This document shows positions 1 to 7,868 of a stretch of DNA of 64,000 nucleotides, piece after piece; within the stretch, counting starts at the first letter, position 1, and every line of letters begins with the position of its first letter. A program made the position numbers and the translations under genes. This stretch comes from Neopararhizobium haloflavum (GTDB taxonomy: Bacteria; Pseudomonadota; Alphaproteobacteria; Rhizobiales; Rhizobiaceae): the NCBI RefSeq assembly GCF_002750855.1, contig NZ_NWUC01000003.1, positions 1 through 64,000 of the forward strand, given 5' to 3'. The notes under the pieces were generated by a model that was not told the origin of the DNA, made no database searches, and was given only the letters and a program-made list of their open reading frames with translations.

Positions 1-259
1 GCGCTCCCGTATACCCGTCACATTTTTCATTGCCAGCCCTCAACCATCCCTGTGGATGGTAAATGGATGCTTCATTCCAGATATCAAGCATGGCATCGCC
101 ATTTTGCGCTCGAAGCTCAACGACCACCTGAATGGCCCTTTTCCCAGTCCGCCGCCCGGAAGCAGATATCCCGCTGTCCACCCCATGATGGTCGGAGCAA
201 CTCGGTATGCCGCGAGTCGAAAGCGGCCATCCACACCGCGTTGGATGGCCGCTCAAACG
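1..259. other. Non-coding stretch with two hairpins
   Basis: No convincing gene lies here; the short open frames on both strands resemble no family I know. There is a small perfect hairpin at 43-60 (ACCATCC, 4-nt loop, GGATGGT) and a larger perfect inverted repeat at 222-253, listed separately. Both contain CCATCC/GGATGG. Confidence 0.5.
222..253. repeat. Perfect 12-8-12 inverted repeat next to the recombinase
   Basis: The arms AGCGGCCATCCA and TGGATGGCCGCT flank the 8-nt centre CACCGCGT. The repeat starts 6 nt beyond the stop codon of the recombinase at 260-892. It could be a transcription terminator for that gene, but no T-run follows on the minus strand. The geometry also matches the core site of a tyrosine recombinase (two inverted 11-13 bp arms around a 6-8 bp crossover). 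The sequence cannot decide between the two. Confidence 0.6.
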
Positions 260-892
260 TCAGATCTCGGTTCGCTCAGCCAAGAGGAGCGCGTCCTCCA
301 CGCCGACGCCAAGATAGCGCACCGTTTTCTCGATCTTGGAGTGACCAAGTAAGATCTGGATGGCGCGGATGTTGCCCGTCGCCCTGTAGATCATCGACGC
401 CTTGGTGCGTCGGAGCGAGTGCGTGCCATACTCTTCCGGACGCAGTCCAATCGCGGTCACCCATTCGTCGACCAGACGCGCGTATTGCCTCGTGCTCATG
501 TGGCGGGTGTGATCAACCCGGCTCGGGAATGCATAGTCCTCGATCGACCCTCCACGTCGTTCAAGCCAAACCAGAAGGCTGGCTCTCACGTCGCTGGTAA
601 TCTCGAACTGGACGGGTCGACCGGTCTTCTGCTGAACCACCGTCGCGCGAGTCCTTACCTCTGATCCGGCGACTACATCGCGAATCCTGATCTTGACCAG
701 GTCGCAGCCGCGAAGCTTGCTGTCGATTGCCAGATCAAACAGCGCTCTGTACCGAACGCGTCTCTCGCGATCGAGGAAAAAGCGAATTGCCCAGATTTGC
801 TTCTGGGTGAACGGACGCTTGGTGCCGACCTTCTTTCCGGCGTTCCAAGCCGCTCGCTCGCGGATAGCATCATCGAATTGAGAATGGCCCAT
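260..892 (-). CDS. Minimal tyrosine recombinase/integrase, catalytic domain only
   Basis: This 210-residue DNA strand-exchange enzyme has the full catalytic set of the phage-integrase family: R61 (LRGCDL), K89 (QQKTGRP), H158 and R161 (HSLRR), H184 (LLGHS) and the nucleophile Y193 (VRYLG). It lacks the N-terminal SAM-like core-binding domain of Xer and lambda-type integrases. Small proteins of this kind are common on mobile elements of Alphaproteobacteria. The ATG is preceded by an AAGGAG ribosome site. No partner recombinase adjoins it. A perfect inverted repeat lies just past its stop. Its role in moving the island is inferred. Confidence 0.85.
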   Translation of the reverse strand: MGHSQFDDAIRERAAWNAGKKVGTKRPFTQKQIWAIRFFLDRERRVRYRALFDLAIDSKLRGCDLVKIRIRDVVAGSEVRTRATVVQQKTGRPVQFEITSDVRASLLVWLERRGGSIEDYAFPSRVDHTRHMSTRQYARLVDEWVTAIGLRPEEYGTHSLRRTKASMIYRATGNIRAIQILLGHSKIEKTVRYLGVGVEDALLLAERTEI

Positions 893-1171
893 TTGACTTT
901 CTCCTTGGCCTTGATTGGCCGAGAGAGAAACGTCCCAATATACTGCCGCTCAGGGGCCGGAAGCGGAATGGCAGGCTTTGGTTATCGATGCCGGGAAAGC
1001 CGCCGTTCGTTGAGCTGGTTCTAAGTTCCCGGATGATCCAGAGCCGGCTACTCAGCTGCACGAAGCCCCCAGAGTCGGACTGTTGTCTATGCGGGTGGAT
1101 CGTCAATCCGCATTGCTTAGAGATCGCGTATTGCCACTCTCCTGCTCGTTCTCCGGACGGCCGCCCGATCT
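893..1171. other. Gap without a recognised gene
   Basis: About 280 bases lie between the start of the recombinase and a doubtful small open frame. The right part is downstream of the YhaN-like gene and the left part must hold the recombinase promoter. I see no convincing promoter, terminator or repeat, only the recombinase ribosome site at its left edge. Confidence 0.4.
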
Positions 1172-1306
1172 TCAAACCGCAATCGCCTCCACGTCCTCGA
1201 ACGAGGATCGGGGGTCCAGACCGAAGAGGACAGTGGCGTCATCCTCCCGCGTCACATCGCCCCGTGGATCACAAGAGAGCGCATTCCGAATGAAGCTCGG
1301 CGCCAA
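1172..1306 (-). CDS. Possible small ORF overlapping the end of the YhaN-like gene
   Basis: This is a TTG-initiated frame of 44 codons overlapping the 3' end of the YhaN-like gene by 38 bases in another frame. Third codon positions are GC-rich and the composition is protein-like (acidic, with a run such as CDPRGDVTREDD). No ribosome site is convincing and no family is recognised. It could be a real coupled small protein, a remnant of a longer C-terminus, or chance. Confidence 0.2.
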   Translation of the reverse strand: MAPSFIRNALSCDPRGDVTREDDATVLFGLDPRSSFEDVEAIAV

Positions 1307-4300
1307 CCACGGACTTCGCGATCTGGACTAGGTGCGGATGGTGCGTGAAGAACAGCACCTGTGTGGTCCGGGCGACCTCAGCGAGGACACGGAAGCCTGC
1401 CTCAGCGCGCCGGTCGTCGAAGTTCACGAAGAGGTCGTCTGCGAGGAACGGCAAGCCGACCCCTGCCGCAACAGACTGCTCAAGCGCGGCCAGCCGCAGC
1501 GCGAGGAAAAGCTGGTCGGTGGTGCCCTCGCTCATCGCGTCAACTTCGACCATGGTCCGCATGTCGTCGCGCATGCCCAGAAGTCGCGGGCTGGGAGCGT
1601 CAGTATCCACCTTGAGCGTAGTGTAACGCCCTGTGGTGAGCGTCGAGAAAAGCTCGCCCGCCCGCAGGAGCAACGGATCCTGATGCCGCTCTCGATACTT
1701 CTCGATCGCCCACTTAAGCGTCACGGCCTGAGCCCGCTTCAGAATGTAGTCCTCCGCTAGCACCTCCAACTCGGAACGGGCCTGCTCGGCATCGGCAGCC
1801 GCGTCTACTGCGGAGGTCCTATCGGTATCAAGGGCGGCGAACGTCGCCCGTGCATCGCCATGCGCGGTAGCAGCCTCGTCGACCGCGGCGTTAAGCTCTT
1901 CGAGCCGGGAGCCGAGTGACTCCAGTTGCGCAGCAACATGGTCGGGATCGGCCTCGCCGACGGCCTCCAGCAGATCGTCGAGTCTGAGGCCGTCGCCTGC
2001 CTCCAAGATCGTGCGCTCGGTCGCGGCGACCTCATCGACCAACCCGCGCTTGGCCCGCGACCGCTCGATCGCCGCGCCGAGCGCGACCCTGTCCGCCGAA
2101 CATGTCTTGGCGAGCAGCGTCGCCAGGACCTCCTCGGTCGCTTTGAGCTTGGCTTGCGCCTCCTGAAGCTCGCCATGGCGGCGCTTGTCCTCGTCGTCCA
2201 AGGATCCGTTCAGCGTCTCGGCGCTCCGCGCAGCCGCGAGCCGATCGCGAAGTGAGCGCAGGCGTTCCTGAACCTCCCCCGCCGGGACGCCGATCGCATC
2301 GGCAAGCTGGCCCACCGCCGCCGCATGCTCGCGCGTGTCCCGGCCGATGCCCTCGATACGCCGCCGCAGCGACGCCTCATACGCCGTCGCCTCGCGCAAC
2401 TCGTCGAGCAGGTCGAGCACCGCCGAACAGGCCAACACGTCAATGTCCAGACCTGCCTCGGTCAACGCTGCGCGCCACGCATCGCCGTTCGCATCCAGCG
2501 CGTCCTCGGCCGCCCTCTGCCTGTAATCAAGCGCCGCCGTCTCGACGTGGAGTTGGTCGAGTTCGGCTTGTGCCAGGAGCCGCTTCCGGGCGACGTCCTC
2601 GAATTCCGCGCGGCGCCTCTCCGCCTTGGCGAGCACGGGCGCGATCGGACCGCCTCCGTCCGCGACGCCGAGTGCCGCACTCATCGCCACCCGGGCGGCG
2701 TCGCGCCTGGCGCCGGACAGCTCGACATCCGCTATCAGGTTGCGCACCTCGGCCTGTGCCGCCTCAGCGACGTCGCGGTTCGCCTGCCAGGAGTAGAACC
2801 TGCCGGGCTCGAGCGTCGGTAGGCATACATCGGCAAGCCGTCGCATCCAGCCGGCCAGCACCTCCTCGTGACGGGTCCGCGCTGACTGTGCGCGAGCTAC
2901 CGCCTGGCATTCAGCGAGGCCGTGCGACGCTCGCGTCTGCTCGAGCAGCGATAACCTGCCCGAGGCATCTGCGCTGGCGAACCGCGCATCAGCGCGGTCG
3001 TCCGCCGCCGCTACGCTCGACTCGTATCCCGCAATGGCTTCAGCGGGTGCCGGCAAGGCCGCGCCATTCAGCAAATGCTCGCGCAGCGGCCGCCACAGAC
3101 GGTCACGCTCGGTCCGCACCTCAGCCATGTCCTCGGACGACACCGCGGTGCCGGTCGCCGATTGAGAGATTTCCAATGCGGCGGCAGCCGACTGGTCCGA
3201 GGCTCGCTGCGCTGCCTCCTCCTCCCGGCGGACCTCAGCCACCAGCGCCGCCAGTGCGTCGCGCGCTTCGTGAACCTCGCTGTCGTCAACCCTTGCGAGG
3301 CAGGCCAACGCGTCCCCGTCGCCCGTCCAGGGTGCGAGCCGCGCGAGGGCGTCGTCGGCCCGGCGCGTTGCACCGTCCAGCTTGGCCCGCAACGCATCGC
3401 AGCGTGCGTCGACATCGGCTCCGAGCGCACGCGCGTGATCGACGGCGGAGGTCAGCGCATCGACCGCGTCGCTGATGATTGTCGCGCCGAGCGCCGCCGC
3501 CGCACGGCCACGCCGATCCTCGACGCGCCGCCGGTCGTCCTCGACCTGACGCATGGCCAGGCGCTGCTCGCTGTCCACGCGGGCGAGTTCGCGCAGCCGG
3601 GCCGCCAGCTCGCGTTGAGGCGTCGCGTCGGCGTTCCGGCCGGCCTCGGCGCGAAGCCGACGGACCGTCGCCGCGGCATCGGCATGCTCAGCCTCAAGGC
3701 CAACGAGGTCGCGCTTCGCCTTCACTTCGGCACCCGCATCGGCGACCAAGCGATCGATCTGATCGGCGACGCCCACCACCTGTGGGTCAGTCGACACCGC
3801 AGCGCGGCGGTCGGCGATGTCGGCCCGAAGCCCCTCCGCGGCCGATATCGCCCGCACTGCCTCTTCGGCCTCGCGCACTAGTTCCTCCGCAGCCGTTTCA
3901 CGCTGCCGGCCCAGGTCGACGACACCGTCATATCCAACGAGCGCCATGGTCTGCTCTTCGCGCCGACGAACGAGCGGTGCGAGGCGTCGAACGCGCTCGG
4001 CGGCCCGCGATTCCGCCTGCACCGCGTCACGATCGCGGCGCGCGGCCTCTAGCGCCTCGCGGGTCCGCTCGGTGGCGGCCCGCGCGTCCGACCACGCCTT
4101 CGGCTTCAATGCGTCGTCACGAACCAACCGCGTGGATTCTGCGAGCTGACGCTGGGCCACCGTGAACGTGCGGCTCCCGCGGTTGGTCGGCCCCCATATG
4201 GCGTCGGCCTCCGCCTCCAAGCGCCGCAATTCGTCGGATAGGCCGGTCAGCCCGGAGCCGGCGGCGAAGAGCGTCCGCCCGACGTCGTTCTTGGCCTCCA

Positions 4301-4709
4301 CCATCGCCTTTCCGCCAGAGCGGAGAACCTCCTGATCGAGACTGAAGGATAGGCCGAAGGTATCCCGGGTTTGGCCACGCAACATCGCAGCGAGTGGAGC
4401 CTCGTCGATCGGGATGTCGTCGACACCAAGCAGTGTGCCGCTGGTACCCTTCTTTCGGCGGCAGGCAAACGTCGTCCCGCCATCCTCCAGCACCGCACCG
4501 ACGCGGAGCAGGGAATAGTCGAAGAGGAAGTTGTACGGCGAGCGGACGGGGAACCCGAACAGCAGGTCGGAGACAGCCGCCAGCGACGTCGTCTTGCCCG
4601 CCTCGTTCTCGCCATAGATGACGTGGAGATCCGGAGTGCCCGGGCGGAAGTTCAGTTCGCAGTCCTCAAAGCGCCCATAGCGCTCGAGCGATAGGCGTGA
4701 GAAGCGCAT
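1269..4709 (-). CDS. YhaN/Rad50-like AAA ATPase with long coiled coils
   Basis: This 1146-residue SMC-like ATPase has a Walker A GENEAGKTTS near residues 34-43 in the AAA head. About 900 residues of Ala/Arg/Glu-rich coiled coil follow. The C-terminal head contains LFLALRLAALE, Walker B FLADDLFVNFD and the switch histidine in FFTHHPHL. This is the YhaN layout, related to SbcC/Rad50. It follows the phosphoesterase gene by 2 nt, so the two should form a Rad50/Mre11-type complex acting on DNA ends. No zinc-hook CxxC is visible in the coil. The family is clear; the substrate, and a defence rather than repair role, are inferred from the island setting. Confidence 0.85.
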   Translation of the reverse strand: MRFSRLSLERYGRFEDCELNFRPGTPDLHVIYGENEAGKTTSLAAVSDLLFGFPVRSPYNFLFDYSLLRVGAVLEDGGTTFACRRKKGTSGTLLGVDDIPIDEAPLAAMLRGQTRDTFGLSFSLDQEVLRSGGKAMVEAKNDVGRTLFAAGSGLTGLSDELRRLEAEADAIWGPTNRGSRTFTVAQRQLAESTRLVRDDALKPKAWSDARAATERTREALEAARRDRDAVQAESRAAERVRRLAPLVRRREEQTMALVGYDGVVDLGRQRETAAEELVREAEEAVRAISAAEGLRADIADRRAAVSTDPQVVGVADQIDRLVADAGAEVKAKRDLVGLEAEHADAAATVRRLRAEAGRNADATPQRELAARLRELARVDSEQRLAMRQVEDDRRRVEDRRGRAAAALGATIISDAVDALTSAVDHARALGADVDARCDALRAKLDGATRRADDALARLAPWTGDGDALACLARVDDSEVHEARDALAALVAEVRREEEAAQRASDQSAAAALEISQSATGTAVSSEDMAEVRTERDRLWRPLREHLLNGAALPAPAEAIAGYESSVAAADDRADARFASADASGRLSLLEQTRASHGLAECQAVARAQSARTRHEEVLAGWMRRLADVCLPTLEPGRFYSWQANRDVAEAAQAEVRNLIADVELSGARRDAARVAMSAALGVADGGGPIAPVLAKAERRRAEFEDVARKRLLAQAELDQLHVETAALDYRQRAAEDALDANGDAWRAALTEAGLDIDVLACSAVLDLLDELREATAYEASLRRRIEGIGRDTREHAAAVGQLADAIGVPAGEVQERLRSLRDRLAAARSAETLNGSLDDEDKRRHGELQEAQAKLKATEEVLATLLAKTCSADRVALGAAIERSRAKRGLVDEVAATERTILEAGDGLRLDDLLEAVGEADPDHVAAQLESLGSRLEELNAAVDEAATAHGDARATFAALDTDRTSAVDAAADAEQARSELEVLAEDYILKRAQAVTLKWAIEKYRERHQDPLLLRAGELFSTLTTGRYTTLKVDTDAPSPRLLGMRDDMRTMVEVDAMSEGTTDQLFLALRLAALEQSVAAGVGLPFLADDLFVNFDDRRAEAGFRVLAEVARTTQVLFFTHHPHLVQIAKSVVGAELHSECALL

Positions 4710-4711
4710 GG

Positions 4712-5968
4712 TTAGCCCTCCGCCGTGAGGCGCGACCGCAACGCGGTCGACGCGGTGCGCAGGACGCCCGACCAGTCGCCGCGGGCGGCGGCGAGTCGAA
4801 GTTCGCCCTCGTCGGGATCGCCGAGGGACGTGCTAGCCGCCAGCATGAAGCGCTCGAGGTCGTGGCTCAGCGCATTGATGAGGTCCGGGTCGCTCGCCGC
4901 CTCGTCGATCATGGTGCCCAGGTCGTCGCTGACGACGAGGCCCGTGCGCGCCGGCTCGGTAACTTCGACCCGGACCTTCTCGACGAACAGATCCGGGGAT
5001 ATCGAGGACGCGATCGCGCGGACATCGTCGCGCAGCGTCGCGGCACTATCATGGAGCGCGCCCGCCTCGACCGTCTCGCCGCCCAGCGTGAGGCGCGCGA
5101 TTAGCGGCCGACCCGATGCGTTCGCGCCGTGAAGCCCCACGAGTGCAGAGCGCAGCAGATCCCCGACCTCATCCATTCGCGCTCCGGCGCAGTTCACGTC
5201 GAGACGTACCCATCGGATAACGTCGAGCTCGATCCGCTCGACAGAGGCAACCTCGCCGTCGTCAACTGCAACCAGGACCGCGCCCTTGGCTCCGATCTCT
5301 CTGATGGTTCGCCCTTGCACGTTGCCCGGGAAAATTACGTGGGGCTCGGTGCTGACCACCTCGAACTCGTGGACGTGGCCGAGCGCCCAATAATCATAGC
5401 CCCGAGATTTCAACTCCTCGACGGTACATGGCGCATAGCCGACATGTCCCGGTCGACCGGCCAGCGCTGTGTGGAGCATACCTATGTTGAACGCATGCGG
5501 CTCGGCCGGCGGGTAGGCCAGCACAAGGTTTTCGGTGACCGCCGGCGTCGAAAAGCTCTGGCCATGGACCGCGACGGAAAGCTCGGGAAGGCGATGAGTC
5601 TCGGGCCGCCGCGATCCGAACAGCCGGACGTTCGGCGGCCAGGGGACCGTGCGCGAGATCACGGAGGCAGCGTCATGGTTGCCGGCCAGCAGGAACGCTG
5701 GAATACCGGCTTGGTCTAGGCGGCCCATCGCTTTCGCGAAGTATAGACCGGTCCCCATGTCGCGCCAGTCGCCATCGAACAGGTCCCCGGCGATAACCAC
5801 GAAGTCAACGTCCTCGTCGATCGCGCACTGCACCAGGTTGTCGAACGCCGCGCGCGTCGCTGAGCGGATCTCGTCGACCGGTAGGCCCTCGTATCTCGAC
5901 AAGCCGTGTAAGGGGCTGTCGAGATGGATGTCAGCGGCGTGCAGAAACTTAAAGCTCGTCAAGCTCAT
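4712..5968 (-). CDS. YhaO/SbcD/Mre11-like metallophosphoesterase
   Basis: This 418-residue calcineurin-like phosphoesterase of the DNA-exonuclease group has its two-metal motifs in order: HAADIHLDSP near residue 10, GDLFDG, GNHD and GHVH. The start at 5968 is chosen because the frame opening at 6043 lacks a ribosome site and because AGAGGGGGA lies just before this ATG and the protein then begins like SbcD. It is the nuclease partner of the YhaN-like ATPase 2 nt downstream. Together they resemble a bacterial Mre11-Rad50. The stop of gajB lies 136 nt upstream in the same orientation, so co-transcription with the Gabija pair is possible. Confidence 0.85.
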   Translation of the reverse strand: MSLTSFKFLHAADIHLDSPLHGLSRYEGLPVDEIRSATRAAFDNLVQCAIDEDVDFVVIAGDLFDGDWRDMGTGLYFAKAMGRLDQAGIPAFLLAGNHDAASVISRTVPWPPNVRLFGSRRPETHRLPELSVAVHGQSFSTPAVTENLVLAYPPAEPHAFNIGMLHTALAGRPGHVGYAPCTVEELKSRGYDYWALGHVHEFEVVSTEPHVIFPGNVQGRTIREIGAKGAVLVAVDDGEVASVERIELDVIRWVRLDVNCAGARMDEVGDLLRSALVGLHGANASGRPLIARLTLGGETVEAGALHDSAATLRDDVRAIASSISPDLFVEKVRVEVTEPARTGLVVSDDLGTMIDEAASDPDLINALSHDLERFMLAASTSLGDPDEGELRLAAARGDWSGVLRTASTALRSRLTAEG

Positions 5969-6104
5969 TCCCCCTCTGACTGAATAGGTGCCTCGCTCTC
6001 GGAGCCCTACCACAATTGGATGAATGTGAGGGCAATTCACCACTACTTACAAGGCCGCGAACGGATCAGGCCCGATTGGACGGTCGGTGGCCGTATGAAG
6101 TCAG

Positions 6105-7868
6105 TCAGGCCGCGTTCGGGTCAGCCGGCAAGGCGATCACGTTCTCCTCACCAAAAAGCTCGCTGACCTTCCCCAACGCTGCCGCGCCGAGCACCTGCGT
6201 GAACAGGAGAGCCAGCCTCCTCTTCGGACGCGAACATGCCACGTAAAACAGGTTGCGGTTGCTCTCAAAGAAGGCCGCCCTGTCCTCAGGAGGCCCGGGA
6301 TCCATCCATTCCAGCATCTGAGCGAAGTTATACTTGTTCCAGCCGCGGCCGACGATGACAATGACGTTCTCGAACTCGGCACCCTTGACGCCATGCTTCG
6401 TCGCGAACGGCGTGTGGCCGTCGATGAAGGCGTCCACGGCGATGAGCTCCGCATAGGGCACCTCGCGAAGCTTCCGCAACTGGGTTACCCGGCGCGGCTC
6501 GCCTTCAACCGGATCCGCTCCCACGGCGGCAAGCCGATTCTCGCGGTCGACGACCGCCTCGGGAACGCGCATGTGCGCCTGCGCCCTCATGAAGTCGATT
6601 ACCTGCCCAATTGTCGCCGTCTGCCTAAGCTCGATGAGCTCCTGGAAGGACTGGGACCAAACCGCCTTGTCCTGATGACGACGGATGTTGGGCCGACCGG
6701 CGTCGAGACATCCGAACATCTCGCCGTAGCGCTGCGCTTGGAAGGCGGCGCACGCGGGCTCCACCTGATCCGCAAGGAACTTGATGTGCGGATCCTCCTT
6801 CTTCAGCCACGCGTCGTTGTACTGACTGTAGATTTGCTGGATCGTTGGATAGCCCTGTTCCCGTGCGAGGACGCTGTGGCTGAGCATCAGGATCTTCGTC
6901 CGCTCGACCGAGAAATCCCAGCCTTCGCCGATGAGTCTGGCCTTGAGATGGTCGAAGTAGGCGCGGGCCGCCTCGGCGCTCGTATCTCCGGTCCAGTGCC
7001 CGCCTCCCTGGCCTGTGCGGCGCTGCCCCTGCCAGGCGTTGGTATGGAAGAGCCGCGCCTCGCCGCGCACGTCGGCGTCGCTGGGAATCTGTGGAAGCGC
7101 AGGCCTCATGCGGTTGAGCATCGAGACGATAGGCCCGGCCGACCGGAAGTTGGCGTTCTTGTCTATGACCTCAAGCGCGGCGTGCTCAACCGCCCCGCAT
7201 CCCTCGCCGTAGATCTTTTGCCAGTGATCGCCGAAGAGGCCCACGACAGGGCCGGTGCCTGAGTCGAGGAAGTACTGCTTCAAGGCATCCACGAAGCCGG
7301 CGTCGGTGTCCTGATACTCATCGATCAGCAGAATGGGATAGCGCGCGGTCATCACGGCCCGGAACTTGGGCCGTGCGAGGAGCGCGGTCATGAGCGTGAG
7401 CACGTCCTCGTGCCGCAACGACACTTCCGTTTCGGTTACACGGGGATAGCCCAGTTCATATTGGATGATACGGACACCGATATCGGCGACATCCGCGTCG
7501 GCGAGCCGATCGGTCCAGCCCCCTAGCGTCGGCACCAGCGCACGGAGCTCTGGCTGGAAGTCCTGCAGCAGGGACCAGCAGAAGCCGTGGATCGTTTCTG
7601 GTCGTACCGCGGGATGCGCCTGGACGCGGGACGTGATCTCGTCCTTCGCGATGTTCGTGAAAGTTATGCAGCCGATCTGCTGCCGGTTACGAAGGAGCTC
7701 GGTACCACGCAGCGCGAGAAGCCTGCGGAGTGCCTTCTCCAGCGAGTAGGTCTTGCCCGCACCGGCGCCGGCCTCGAGACGGAAGCTGCGACCGTGGTCG
7801 AAACAAGTGAAGACGCGCTCCAAAGCTACGCGGCCGGCGGCGTCGGCTGGGCTCTCTCCATCAGCCAT
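6105..7868 (-). CDS. gajB: GajB-like UvrD/Rep-family helicase (Gabija subunit)
   Basis: This 587-residue superfamily 1 DNA helicase has Walker A GAGAGKT near residue 34, motif Ia ITFTN, motif II LLIDEYQDTD near residue 181, motif III VVGLFGDHWQKIYG, motif V HGVKGAEFENV and motif VI FYVACSRPKRR. In Gabija the GajB protein works with the GajA nuclease against phages. ATG at 7868 overlaps the gajA stop (ATGGCTGA), indicating translational coupling; an alternative TTG at 7898 lacks a spaced ribosome site. It is longer than the classical GajB (about 500 residues). The call rests on the pairing with an OLD/TOPRIM nuclease. Confidence 0.82.
   Translation of the reverse strand: MADGESPADAAGRVALERVFTCFDHGRSFRLEAGAGAGKTYSLEKALRRLLALRGTELLRNRQQIGCITFTNIAKDEITSRVQAHPAVRPETIHGFCWSLLQDFQPELRALVPTLGGWTDRLADADVADIGVRIIQYELGYPRVTETEVSLRHEDVLTLMTALLARPKFRAVMTARYPILLIDEYQDTDAGFVDALKQYFLDSGTGPVVGLFGDHWQKIYGEGCGAVEHAALEVIDKNANFRSAGPIVSMLNRMRPALPQIPSDADVRGEARLFHTNAWQGQRRTGQGGGHWTGDTSAEAARAYFDHLKARLIGEGWDFSVERTKILMLSHSVLAREQGYPTIQQIYSQYNDAWLKKEDPHIKFLADQVEPACAAFQAQRYGEMFGCLDAGRPNIRRHQDKAVWSQSFQELIELRQTATIGQVIDFMRAQAHMRVPEAVVDRENRLAAVGADPVEGEPRRVTQLRKLREVPYAELIAVDAFIDGHTPFATKHGVKGAEFENVIVIVGRGWNKYNFAQMLEWMDPGPPEDRAAFFESNRNLFYVACSRPKRRLALLFTQVLGAAALGKVSELFGEENVIALPADPNAA

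Noticed and set aside
2252-3475. 407-residue plus-strand frame
   Set aside because: Arg/Pro-rich shadow of the coiled-coil part of the YhaN-like gene on the opposite strand.
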